A program made the position numbers and the translations under genes. From contig NZ_JACHFE010000004.1 of NCBI RefSeq assembly GCF_014201735.1, positions 62,001 to 126,000 of the forward strand: DNA of 64,000 bases, given 5' to 3'. The notes beneath the pieces are model-generated. The model was not told the DNA's origin. It saw only the letters and a program-made list of their open reading frames with translations, and made no database searches. This DNA is from Marinobacter oulmenensis (GTDB lineage: Bacteria > Pseudomonadota > Gammaproteobacteria > Pseudomonadales > Oleiphilaceae). Shown in pieces: positions 51,111 to 59,642 of the stretch (positions within the stretch are counted from its first letter, which is position 1; each line of letters starts with the position of its first letter).

Positions 51111-52070
51111 TTATTGCGCTCTGAGCTGATCCAGCTCTTCTGACAACCGGATCAGCCGTGAGGTTACCTGTGACCGGGAAGCATCAATGGACTCCACCGT
51201 TTCCTCCATGGCAGCCACCTGCCGTTTCAGGGCCGACAGCTCACCGGCAGCCGCCGCATTCCCGACCTTGTTCTCCAGGGCGGACAACCGGCTCTCGACC
51301 CCGTCCATGGTCAGACGCTGCTCGCGCTCAAACCGGCGCAGCCGGTTCTCAATGGTCTGGTCAACCTCCGCCATCTGCTGTTCAAGCTGACCAATACGTG
51401 CCACCGCCTCATTATCGGCCTGTTCCAGCGATGCCAGGCCATCATCCAGGCGCTGCCTTAACTGGGCCAGATCATCAGACAGGGACGAACGGGCCTGGGC
51501 CAGCGTGGTTTCCAGATCTGTCACGGCTTTGTCGGCGGCCGCCAACTCGTCATCCATACCGTCCAGTCGCTGGCCGTGTTCATCAAGGCTTGCCTTGTGG
51601 CTGTCCAGGCGTTTCCGGTTACGGTCGTCGGCCACCCCCCAGAGCTTGCGGATTTCCTCATCCGCCGTATCCAGCCGCTCCCCGTTGGCGGCGATTTTCT
51701 CATTCAGGGTCTCACCGCGTTCCTGCAGCGACTCTCCGGTTTCTGACAATTCACCCTCGAAACGGGCCAGCGCCAGCTTGCTTTGGCGCGCCCAGTAATC
51801 CGCTTCTTCAAGCTGTCCTTCCAGGGCATTGATTCGCTCGTTCTGCCAATACAGGCCGGCACCACCAACCCCGGCCACCAGCACCACAAGCACCCAGAGC
51901 AACCGGGAACCGCCGCCCTGGCCGCCCCCTGAGCCTGACTTCCGTGCGGACGCCTTCGGTGGTTTGGAGGCTCCGTCATCCGGCCCCTGGCCGGCCCGGT
52001 CCTTGGTCGTGGCGCCCCCGGACGGGCCCTCGGCTCTGAGTTCGTCTTCCTCTGGGCGAATCGGTTCCAT
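51111..52070 (-). CDS. Membrane-anchored coiled-coil protein of unknown function
   Basis: A 319-residue protein with a polar, Gly/Pro/Lys-rich cytoplasmic N-terminus (1-55), one membrane helix (about 56-75, LLWVLVVLVAGVGGAGLYW), and a long extracytoplasmic coiled coil (about 78-319) built of Leu/Glu/Asp/Arg heptads without any enzyme motif. Similar proteins are usually listed as hypothetical or ATPase-like without proof. It is divergent from purE and lies upstream of the tRNA operon on the same strand. It could be a scaffold or envelope-shaping protein. No function is claimed. Confidence 0.8.
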   Translation of the reverse strand: MEPIRPEEDELRAEGPSGGATTKDRAGQGPDDGASKPPKASARKSGSGGGQGGGSRLLWVLVVLVAGVGGAGLYWQNERINALEGQLEEADYWARQSKLALARFEGELSETGESLQERGETLNEKIAANGERLDTADEEIRKLWGVADDRNRKRLDSHKASLDEHGQRLDGMDDELAAADKAVTDLETTLAQARSSLSDDLAQLRQRLDDGLASLEQADNEAVARIGQLEQQMAEVDQTIENRLRRFEREQRLTMDGVESRLSALENKVGNAAAAGELSALKRQVAAMEETVESIDASRSQVTSRLIRLSEELDQLRAQ

Positions 52071-52187
52071 TACAGCTCCTGGTCAACGGATATCGGGATT
52101 CCTTGGTGATCATACCCTTACCGGCGTGAACGATAAAATGACGACCGCCCCTATGCCATGGTCCCCGTCGCGGCATGCCAGGGCCTG

Positions 52188-52216
52188 TTGCATGGCCTGC
52201 AGCCGACACCTAAAAT
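52188..52216 (+). promoter_or_regulatory. Sigma-70 promoter of purE
   Basis: TTGCAT (52188-52193), a 17-base spacer and TAAAAT (52211-52216), about 35 bases before the purE ATG. No PurR box was recognised. Confidence 0.65.
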
Positions 52217-52250
52217 GGTCGGCTTTCCAATTATCACAGGACTGTTGCTT

Positions 52251-52742
52251 ATGCAGCCGCTTGTAGGACTCATCATGGGCTCGAAATCCGACTGGCCCAC
52301 CATGGAACACGCCGCCACCATGCTCGAAACACTCGGCGTGCCCTACGAAACCAAAGTTGTCTCTGCCCACCGCACCCCGGACCTGCTGTTCGATTACGCC
52401 AAAACCGCAAACGAGCGCGGACTGAAAGTCATCATCGCCGGCGCTGGCGGCGCGGCCCACCTGCCCGGCATGGTGGCCTCCCAGACTTCCCTCCCGGTGC
52501 TGGGTGTTCCCGTGCAGTCCAAGGCACTGAACGGCCTGGATTCCCTCCTGTCCATCGCCCAGATGCCAGGCGGTGTTGCCGTGGGTACACTGGCGATTGG
52601 CAACTCCGGCGCCAAAAATGCCGGGCTGCTGGCTGCACAGATCCTGGGAACGGCTGACGCAAATCTGCAACAACGCATTGATGAGTTCCGTGCAACTCAG
52701 ACCCAAAGCGTCCTGGACAATCCTGATCCACGGGATCAGTGA
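52251..52742 (+). CDS. purE: PurE, N5-CAIR mutase
   Basis: PurE converts N5-carboxyaminoimidazole ribonucleotide to CAIR in purine synthesis. The 163-residue protein has the family motifs GSKSDWPTM near the start, VSAHRTPD and [15 protein letters not shown]. The start is the ATG at 52251 ([15 protein letters not shown]) with AGGA upstream; upstream in-frame starts would overlap the promoter. purK follows 201 bp later, beyond a large inverted repeat. Confidence 0.97.
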   Translation: MQPLVGLIMGSKSDWPTMEHAATMLETLGVPYETKVVSAHRTPDLLFDYAKTANERGLKVIIAGAGGAAHLPGMVASQTSLPVLGVPVQSKALNGLDSLLSIAQMPGGVAVGTLAIGNSGAKNAGLLAAQILGTADANLQQRIDEFRATQTQSVLDNPDPRDQ

Positions 52743-52784
52743 GTTTAAAACAGTTATTCTTGGGTGTTATTCCCCAACCTGAAT

Positions 52785-52900
52785 GAGCAGGCTGGGAGAG
52801 GGCTTTCCCAAACTGTGCGCAGCCATGGATGGTGGAGCCCAAGCGACACAAGGACGTGCCGCAAGGAGCGTGTTTGGGAAAGCCCTCTCCCAGCCTGCTC
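52785..52900. repeat. 29-bp perfect inverted repeat element between purE and purK
   Basis: The arms at 52785-52813 and 52872-52900 are perfect inverted copies (29 of 29 bases; GAGCAGGCTGGGAGAGGGCT starts the left arm), with a 58-base centre that carries no ORF. The element occupies more than half of the purE-purK gap and would form a very stable hairpin in the transcript. Its compact palindromic form suggests a REP- or MITE-type intergenic repeat. I see no second copy in this window. Confidence 0.85.
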
Positions 52901-52943
52901 GCACCACTGAAGCCAAAGCTGAAGTAATGGCAGGAGAGCTCGA

Positions 52944-54062
52944 ATGAAAATTGGCGTACTAGGCGCAGGCCAACTCGGCCGCATGTTAGCCCTGGCCGGC
53001 TACCCACTGGCCAAAGATTTCGTCTTCTACGACATGTCCGGCAACCCCAGCGCCGGCATTGGCGAAACCATTGTCGACCCCGAAGGCACCCGCCTCGGCG
53101 ACTTTCTGAGTCAGGTCGACCGCGTCACCTATGAGTTTGAGCACCTGCCGGTAGAAGTGGCCAGCGAACTGGAAAAGCACAAGCCTGTACACCCCTGCCC
53201 CCGGGCCCTGGAAGTCTGTCAGAACCGGGAAGCGGAAAAGACCCTGTTTGGCCAACTGGGCATCCCCACCCCGAAATGGCAGGTTGCAGACAACGCCGCC
53301 ACACTGAAAGCCGCAGCAAAGAGCCTTGGCTGCCCGGTGGTTGCCAAGTCCATCACCGAAGGTTATGACGGCAAGGGGCAGGCAGTGCTCAGAAGCCCTG
53401 AAGAGGCGGAACAGGCCTGGCAGTCCATTGGCCATCCCCGGGTCATCGTGGAAAAGTTTGTCGACTTCCGACGCGAGGTATCCATCATTGCGGTGCGTGG
53501 CGAGGATGGCGACGTTGCCTTCTACCCAATGGCGGAGAACACCCATCACGAAGGCATTCTGCGCTATTCCATCGCGCCGGCACCGGATCTCCAGCCTCAC
53601 ATCCAGGCCGATGCGGAAGGCTACATCAAAGCCCTGCTGAACGAACTGAATTACGTGGGCGTGCTGACCCTTGAGCTCTTTGAGACCAAAGACGGACTGA
53701 TGGCCAATGAGATGGCGCCCCGGGTTCACAATTCCGGCCACTGGACCATCGAAGGGGCAATGACCAGTCAGTTCGAGAACCACGTGCGGGCCGTCAGCGG
53801 GCACCCTCTGGGTAACGTCAGCGCACGCGGGCTGAGCTGCATGATCAACATCATCGGCGAACACGGCGATATCGAACGCATCCTTGAACTGCCCTACGCT
53901 CATCTCCATCTCTATAATAAAGGAGAGCGCCCGGGCCGAAAGCTTGGGCATGTCAATGTACTGGCGGACAGTTACGAGGAGTTGGTATGGCGGGTAAAAA
54001 ACTGCGCCGAGTTCCTGCCCGGCTGTCCCGATTTTATAAGCTCTCTAACAGCAAAGGGTTGA
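52944..54062 (+). CDS. purK: PurK, N5-CAIR synthetase
   Basis: PurK carboxylates AIR with ATP and bicarbonate to N5-CAIR, the substrate of PurE. The 372-residue protein is an ATP-grasp enzyme: the N-terminal GVLGAGQLGRMLALAGYPL motif, the central SITEGYDGKGQAVL segment and the metal-binding ELNYVGVLTLELFETKDGLMANEMAPRVHNSGHWT region are all present. It follows purE in the usual order, after the inverted repeat, with its own AGGAGAG ribosome site. Confidence 0.97.
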   Translation: MKIGVLGAGQLGRMLALAGYPLAKDFVFYDMSGNPSAGIGETIVDPEGTRLGDFLSQVDRVTYEFEHLPVEVASELEKHKPVHPCPRALEVCQNREAEKTLFGQLGIPTPKWQVADNAATLKAAAKSLGCPVVAKSITEGYDGKGQAVLRSPEEAEQAWQSIGHPRVIVEKFVDFRREVSIIAVRGEDGDVAFYPMAENTHHEGILRYSIAPAPDLQPHIQADAEGYIKALLNELNYVGVLTLELFETKDGLMANEMAPRVHNSGHWTIEGAMTSQFENHVRAVSGHPLGNVSARGLSCMINIIGEHGDIERILELPYAHLHLYNKGERPGRKLGHVNVLADSYEELVWRVKNCAEFLPGCPDFISSLTAKG

Positions 54063-54134
54063 TTTAACTCAAAGCGCCCTTATATTGCAGAAGTGTCAAT
54101 TCACATAAACGAGAGAACCAGGGAGTACGACCTC

Positions 54135-54713
54135 ATGGCATTTGAACTTCCCGCACTGCCTTATGAAAAGAACGCACTGGAACCGCACATTTCCCAGGAA
54201 ACCCTGGAATACCATTATGGCAAGCATCACAACACCTATGTGACCAAGCTCAACGGCCTGATCGAGGGTACGGAAAACGCGGACAAACCTCTTGAGGAAA
54301 TCATCAAGAGCGCCAGTGGCCCGCTGTTCAACAACGCGGCCCAGGTCTGGAACCACACCTTCTACTGGCACTGCCTGAGCCCGAACGGCGGCGGTGAGCC
54401 CACCGGCGCTGCCAAGGAAGCCATCGAAAGCGCCTTCGGCTCTTTCGAAGACTTCAAGAAAGAATTCAACGACAAGGCCGCCAACAACTTCGGTTCCGGC
54501 TGGACCTGGCTGGTGAAAAAAGCCGACGGTAGCGTTGCCATTGTTAACACCAGCAACGCGGAAACCCCGCTGACTGGCGAAGACAAGCCGGTTCTGACTG
54601 TCGATGTCTGGGAGCACGCCTACTACATCGATTACCGGAACAGCCGCCCGAACTACCTGGAAGCGTTCTGGAACCTGATTAACTGGGATTTCGTCAACGA
54701 AAACCTGGCTTGA
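54135..54713 (+). CDS. sodB: Iron superoxide dismutase
   Basis: Dismutes superoxide in the cytoplasm. The 192-residue protein aligns with E. coli SodB from the first residues (AFELPALPYEKNALEPHIS). The metal ligands are H27, H74, D157 and H161. The pattern AQVWNHTFYW and the iron-type residues (Gln at 70, Ala-Gln rather than the Mn-type Gly-Gln) favour iron. The start is the ATG at 54135 with a GGGAG ribosome site. A strong terminator follows. Confidence 0.96.
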   Translation: MAFELPALPYEKNALEPHISQETLEYHYGKHHNTYVTKLNGLIEGTENADKPLEEIIKSASGPLFNNAAQVWNHTFYWHCLSPNGGGEPTGAAKEAIESAFGSFEDFKKEFNDKAANNFGSGWTWLVKKADGSVAIVNTSNAETPLTGEDKPVLTVDVWEHAYYIDYRNSRPNYLEAFWNLINWDFVNENLA

Positions 54714-54735
54714 TCAGGCAATAGACAGACGCCCC

Positions 54736-54758
54736 GTGGCAGCGCATAAGGCTGCCAC
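54736..54758 (+). other. Hairpin after sodB
   Basis: A perfect 8-bp stem (GTGGCAGC / GCTGCCAC) with a 7-base loop lies 22 bases after the sodB stop, just before the terminator. It may protect the sodB mRNA 3' end or simply strengthen termination. Confidence 0.4.
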
Positions 54759-54762
54759 CCCG

Positions 54763-54799
54763 AACGCCCGCCCCGGGACCCACCCTGGCGGGCGTTTTT
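54763..54799 (+). terminator. Intrinsic terminator of sodB
   Basis: A 10-bp stem (AACGCCCGCC / GGCGGGCGTT) followed by a T-run on the plus strand, about 50 bases after the sodB stop. Confidence 0.9.
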
Positions 54800-54980
54800 G
54801 TATCCGCAGGCCACGAAACTGCAACAAATCGAAACACCTGAGATGGACGAATTCTGGAAAAATCAGCCATACTCCATGACGTTGCGGCCGACTTGAACCA
54901 TACTTAGTCTTTCGAACTGGTCGCATACTTACAGATTGCGCCAAACGTTACTCCGGGAAGACAGACCAAGAAGCAGCGGG

Positions 54981-57041
54981 ATGCATAGAGCTTTTGACGT
55001 AGAACATCACCTTGGTTACAGGATTCTTCGATGGGTCCTGCTGATCGCCCTGCTCGGCGGCATCCTGGTCAGCACGGTACAAGTCGCGCTGGATGCCCAG
55101 CGAGTGTCCTCGGAGCTGGAGAAACAGGCAAACCAGACCATCACCATGGTCCGCGAATCGGCCACCCAGGCCGTGTTCAGTATTGACGACAACCTGGCCC
55201 AGCAGGTGGTCGATGGTCTCTTCGCCCTGGAGGCTCTGCACAAGGCACGCATCACCCACCCGGATGGCGAAGAATTGGGGGGACGCATGCGCCCACTGCA
55301 GAACGAACCTTTCCGTCCAATCACCGACCCCATTTTCGGCTCGTCACGGGAATACCAGGAAAGCCTGCAACGAACCATCAGCCCCGGAACCACCTACGGC
55401 TACCTTGAACTCGAATATGACACAGCACCGGCGGCCAAAAACTGGCTCAACCGAGCTATTGTTACCTTCAGCTCCGGTATCGCCCTGGCCCTGATTCTAG
55501 GGCTGGTACTCTACGTTGTGTTCCACCTGCTGCTCACCCGCCCCCTCTTCCGTATCGTCCGCTCGGTCAAGAAAGTCGACCCTGCCAGGCCCGACGACCG
55601 CCTGATCGCCATCCCCCAGGGGCATGGCACTGATGAACTGGGCCTTTGGGTTAATGCCACCAACAACCTGCTGGTGGCGATCGGCGACACCCAGAAGAAA
55701 CATCGCGAAGCGGAGAATCGGGTCAACCAGTTGGCGAGGTTTGATCAACTGACCAACCTGCCCAGCCGCGAGACCTTCATGGAAACGCTTCAGGTCGAAC
55801 TGAAAAGCGACGGCCAGCAGCCAATGAGCATGTCGATGATGGTGTGCGGCATTGACGATTTCAAATCCATCAACGAACAGTTCGGGTTTCGCACCGGTGA
55901 CAGCATTCTTCAGGCCATCGGCAATCGGCTCACCGCCAATTTCTCGGCAGAACGCTTTCTGGTTGCTCGCCTGGGCAGTGATCAGTTCGCCGTGGTCGAA
56001 AAACGACTGCGGGACGGTTTCCAGGCGGCGGAAACTGCCGAGAAGGTCCTGTCCTGTTTTTCAACACCGATCAACGTGGGCAAACACCGGGTCTCCATGA
56101 CATCCACGATCGGTATCGCGCTCTATCCATCCGACGCCAATGATCCCGAACGCCTGCTGCAAAGTGCCGAACAGACCATGATGCTGGCCAAACAGGCAGG
56201 CAGTAACCATTTCCAGTTCTATGTCGCCAGCATTGACCAGGAAATCCGGGAGCGCAAACAGCTTGAGAAAGACCTGGCCCAGGCGCTCGCCTACCACCAG
56301 TTCCATCTCGTCTATCAGCCACAGATTAATCTGACCAGCCGCCGCATCATCGGAGCCGAAGCCCTGTTGCGCTGGGAACACCCGGATCGTGGCATGATTC
56401 CCCCTGACCGGTTTATCCCCATCGCCGAATCCAACGGAACCATTGTCGAAATCGGCCAGTGGGTTCTGGATCAGGCCTGCTGGCAGGCTGCCCGATGGGC
56501 GAGTGAGGGCACGCCCCTGCGTATTGCCGTCAACCTCTCGGCGGTGCAGTTGCGCCAGGAATCCATTGTTGAAGACGTACTGGAAACCCTTGAGCGTCAC
56601 AAGGTGCCGGCAGGTCGACTGGAGCTGGAGGTCACGGAGACCAGTTTCATGACCAACCTGAATGATGCCGTGGACAAGCTCCAGCGGTTGCATCGGGCCG
56701 GCATCAGCATTGCCGTGGATGACTTTGGCACTGGCTATTCATCCCTGACCTATCTCAAGAAGATGCCGGTACAGCACCTGAAGATCGACAAACAGTTCAT
56801 TCGTGACCTGCTGATCAATGAGGAAGACACCCGGATCGCCAACACCATCATTGACCTGGGCAAGAGCCTGAATCTGACGGTTATCGCCGAGGGTGTGGAA
56901 ACGGCTGAGCAGGAATACTACCTGAGCCAGCGGGGCTGTCAGCTGGCCCAGGGTTATTTCTTCAGCAAGCCACTGTCGGCGCGGGATTTTGAACACTTCC
57001 TGAAAAGCTTCCACGACCGGATCGTGGAGGATCATTCCTGA
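54981..57041 (+). CDS. Membrane GGDEF/EAL protein, probable c-di-GMP phosphodiesterase
   Basis: A 686-residue protein with two membrane helices (about 14-37 and 165-186), an extracytoplasmic sensor domain between, a HAMP-like linker, then GGDEF (about 250-405) and EAL (about 430-675) domains. The GGDEF site reads GSDQF (332-336) instead of GGDEF, so cyclase activity is doubtful; it may act as a GTP-binding regulator. EAL motifs are intact (EALLRW at 460-465, DDFGTGYSS at 580-588). So a phosphodiesterase, or less likely a receptor, is the best guess. I start at the ATG at 54981; a TTG 15 codons upstream has no ribosome site. Confidence 0.92.
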   Translation: MHRAFDVEHHLGYRILRWVLLIALLGGILVSTVQVALDAQRVSSELEKQANQTITMVRESATQAVFSIDDNLAQQVVDGLFALEALHKARITHPDGEELGGRMRPLQNEPFRPITDPIFGSSREYQESLQRTISPGTTYGYLELEYDTAPAAKNWLNRAIVTFSSGIALALILGLVLYVVFHLLLTRPLFRIVRSVKKVDPARPDDRLIAIPQGHGTDELGLWVNATNNLLVAIGDTQKKHREAENRVNQLARFDQLTNLPSRETFMETLQVELKSDGQQPMSMSMMVCGIDDFKSINEQFGFRTGDSILQAIGNRLTANFSAERFLVARLGSDQFAVVEKRLRDGFQAAETAEKVLSCFSTPINVGKHRVSMTSTIGIALYPSDANDPERLLQSAEQTMMLAKQAGSNHFQFYVASIDQEIRERKQLEKDLAQALAYHQFHLVYQPQINLTSRRIIGAEALLRWEHPDRGMIPPDRFIPIAESNGTIVEIGQWVLDQACWQAARWASEGTPLRIAVNLSAVQLRQESIVEDVLETLERHKVPAGRLELEVTETSFMTNLNDAVDKLQRLHRAGISIAVDDFGTGYSSLTYLKKMPVQHLKIDKQFIRDLLINEEDTRIANTIIDLGKSLNLTVIAEGVETAEQEYYLSQRGCQLAQGYFFSKPLSARDFEHFLKSFHDRIVEDHS

Positions 57042-57064
57042 ACCCCAAGTCCTGAGGAGTCGTC

Positions 57065-57652
57065 ATGGTTAGCACTATCATCGGCCTTTTGGTGATTGCC
57101 GTCGTCATCGGCTATTTGATCGCCATTTACAACCGGCTGGTATCCCTTCGCAATCAGTTCAAGAACGGCTTTGCCCAGATTGATGTGCAGTTGCAGCGCC
57201 GGCATGACCTGGTCCCGAACCTGGTTGAATCCGCCAAAGCCTACCTGGAACACGAAAAATCCACGCTCACCCAGGTCATGGAAGCCCGGAATAACGCCGT
57301 TAACGCTCAGAAGGACGCCGCCAGCGACCCCGCAGACGGCAACAAGATCCAGCGCCTGGGCAGTGCGGAAAACCTGCTGACCAAGGCCCTGGCCAACTTT
57401 AATGCTGTCGTGGAAGATTACCCCGAGCTGAAGGCCGACCAGACCATACAGGACCTGATGGAAGAGCTGTCCACCACGGAAAACAGAGTTGCTTTCGCCC
57501 GTCAGGCGTACAACGACACGGTAATGAGCTACAACATCTACCGGGAATCCTTCCCCAACAATATCCTGGCCGGTCTGTTCGCCTTCCGGCCCACGGCCCA
57601 GTTGCAACTGGAAAGTCCCGAGGCCCGACAGGCGCCGAAAGTCAGCTTCTGA
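57065..57652 (+). CDS. lemA: LemA family membrane protein
   Basis: A 195-residue protein with one N-terminal membrane helix (about 3-21) and a helical LemA domain (YNRLVSLRNQFKNGFAQIDVQLQRRHDLVPNLVESAKAYLEHE, typical of the family). LemA proteins occur with membrane proteases, as here with an M48 protease 10 bp downstream, but their role is unknown. It has a GAGGAGT ribosome site and follows the GGDEF/EAL gene by 23 bp. Confidence 0.93.
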   Translation: MVSTIIGLLVIAVVIGYLIAIYNRLVSLRNQFKNGFAQIDVQLQRRHDLVPNLVESAKAYLEHEKSTLTQVMEARNNAVNAQKDAASDPADGNKIQRLGSAENLLTKALANFNAVVEDYPELKADQTIQDLMEELSTTENRVAFARQAYNDTVMSYNIYRESFPNNILAGLFAFRPTAQLQLESPEARQAPKVSF

Positions 57653-57662
57653 GCTCTGAACC

Positions 57663-59642
57663 ATGGCAGCACCCGGCTTCTTCGAGCGGCAGGCCAACGC
57701 CCGGCGCAACACCGGCCTGCTGATCCTGCTGTTCCTGACCGCCGTCGCCCTGATTACCCTCTCCGTCTGCCTGGTGGGGTATCTTGTCACTCGCGGCGAG
57801 CAGTCTTACCTGCCCTTCCATTACTGGCTACTGTCCAGCCATGGCCTGATCACGGCCGGTGCAGTGGTGGTGCTGGTTGGTGCCGGTTCCCTGATCCGCT
57901 GGGCGGATCTTGCCGGTGGCGGCACCCGGGTGGCCAAGATGGTGGGCGCACGCCCCATTGATCCGAACACGCGGGATCCCGAGGAACGCCGACTGCGCAA
58001 TATCGTCGAGGAAATGTCCATTGCCAGCGGCGTTCCGGTGCCGGAACTCTACGTGATGGAACAGGAGGCAGGCATCAATGCCTTCGTGGCAGGCTACACC
58101 GCGGGCGAAGCGGTCATGGTGGTCACCCATGGTGCCCTTACCCAGCTCAACCGGGACGAGCTTCAGGGGGTGGTGGCCCATGAGTTCAGCCACATACTCA
58201 ATGGCGACATGCGCATCAACGTGCGCCTGATCGCTCTACTCGCCGGCATTCTGATGATCGGACAGGTGGGCCAGTTCCTGATTCGTGCCGGCTTCTACAG
58301 CAGCGGACGCTCACGCCGGGACGGACGGGCCCAGGCAGCCATGGGACTGCTGGGCCTGGCGCTGATGGTCATCGGCTACATCGGAGTGTTCTTTGGCCGG
58401 CTGATCCAGGCCGCGGTCTCCCGCCAGCGCGAATCCCTGGCAGATGCCTCGTCGGTCCAGTTCACCCGCAATCCGGAAGGCATTGGCGGCGCCCTGTTCA
58501 AGATCGGCGTCAAGGGCGGCTACCTGGACACCACCAGCCATGCCAGCGACATGAACCACATGTGCTTCGGTGAGTCTGCTCGAATGAAGTTCAGCGCGCT
58601 GTTGGCGTCGCATCCGCCCATCGAAGAGCGCATCAATGCCATTCAGCCCGGCCTGATGACGCGCCTGCGCAGCCGGCTGCGCGACACCCGGCCCTCTGAC
58701 CGCCTCCAACCCGGCCAGGACAGTGCAACAGGAAACCTGAGCGGTCTGGCCAGCAACCTGTCTGGCGACGGCCATGTGGATACCGGCGCCCACGCGGCGC
58801 CCGGGCCGGCTCCGGCGGAACCGCATCCGGCGCCCGCAACACGCCCGGGCACTCCGCTGTCCGCCAAAGTAGGCACCATTTCCAGCCAGAGCGAAGCTTT
58901 TGCCATTCGCTGGCTGAACCAGCTTCCGGCCACTTTCCGCAACCTGTTGTACACACGCACGGGCGCCGTCCAGTTCTGTTATGCACTGACGGTCTGCGGT
59001 CTTTCCAGAGAGACCCGGGAACAGCGGATGGCGCTCATTGAACCCCATCCGCTGCTCGGCCCCCAACCGGCCATTCAGGAGAAGCTGCTGCCAGCACTGG
59101 CAGCCCTGGGAGAAGGCGCCCGCTTCCCTTCGCTGGAGCTGGCCATGCCTGCGCTGCGCAAACTGGATCCGGAAGAAAGAACGCTGCTGATCGCCAATGT
59201 CCGGGCACTGGTCGCGGCCGATAAACGGATCAGCCTGTTTGAGTTCGCCCTGACAAGCTTTCTGGAACGCCATCTGGGGCAGGATGCCGAGCAGGCACCC
59301 GCAGTGCGCTACCGCACCTACCAGGCCATATTGCCCGCGCTCAGATCGCTTATGAGCCTTTTCGCCAGGGCCGGCACAGGTTCGGCTGAAGAAGCCCGTA
59401 CTCTGTACCAGGAAGCCATGGCCGGTTTTGAGCAGGCCCCCGACAGTGCCCCGGGCGAGGTTTCCCTGAAGGACCTGCACAAGGCACTGGCGATGCTGAA
59501 CCGGCTCTCACCGCTACTCAAGCCCGCCGTCATCGACGCCTGCGCCCACTGTGTGACTCATGACGGCAGGATTGATGTGCGCGAATATGAACTCATGCGC
59601 CTGGTCGCCGATCAGCTCGACAGCCCGATGCCGCCACTCTGA
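57663..59642 (+). CDS. M48 family metalloprotease with TerB-like C-terminus
   Basis: A 659-residue HtpX/Ste24-type membrane protease. Membrane helices are near 18-42, 58-77, 183-205 and 225-250. The zinc site is HEFSH (H173, E174, H177). The family tail ends with the conserved SHPPIEERINAI segment (about 312-323). Beyond this, about 330 extra residues include a Pro-rich linker and a helical TerB-like region (LVAADKRISLFEFALTSFLERHL; CAHCVTHDGRIDVREYELMRLVAD), not found in HtpX. LemA plus M48 plus TerB-like is a recurring envelope-stress combination. The stop abuts the gspD stop on the other strand. Confidence 0.9.
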   Translation: MAAPGFFERQANARRNTGLLILLFLTAVALITLSVCLVGYLVTRGEQSYLPFHYWLLSSHGLITAGAVVVLVGAGSLIRWADLAGGGTRVAKMVGARPIDPNTRDPEERRLRNIVEEMSIASGVPVPELYVMEQEAGINAFVAGYTAGEAVMVVTHGALTQLNRDELQGVVAHEFSHILNGDMRINVRLIALLAGILMIGQVGQFLIRAGFYSSGRSRRDGRAQAAMGLLGLALMVIGYIGVFFGRLIQAAVSRQRESLADASSVQFTRNPEGIGGALFKIGVKGGYLDTTSHASDMNHMCFGESARMKFSALLASHPPIEERINAIQPGLMTRLRSRLRDTRPSDRLQPGQDSATGNLSGLASNLSGDGHVDTGAHAAPGPAPAEPHPAPATRPGTPLSAKVGTISSQSEAFAIRWLNQLPATFRNLLYTRTGAVQFCYALTVCGLSRETREQRMALIEPHPLLGPQPAIQEKLLPALAALGEGARFPSLELAMPALRKLDPEERTLLIANVRALVAADKRISLFEFALTSFLERHLGQDAEQAPAVRYRTYQAILPALRSLMSLFARAGTGSAEEARTLYQEAMAGFEQAPDSAPGEVSLKDLHKALAMLNRLSPLLKPAVIDACAHCVTHDGRIDVREYELMRLVADQLDSPMPPL

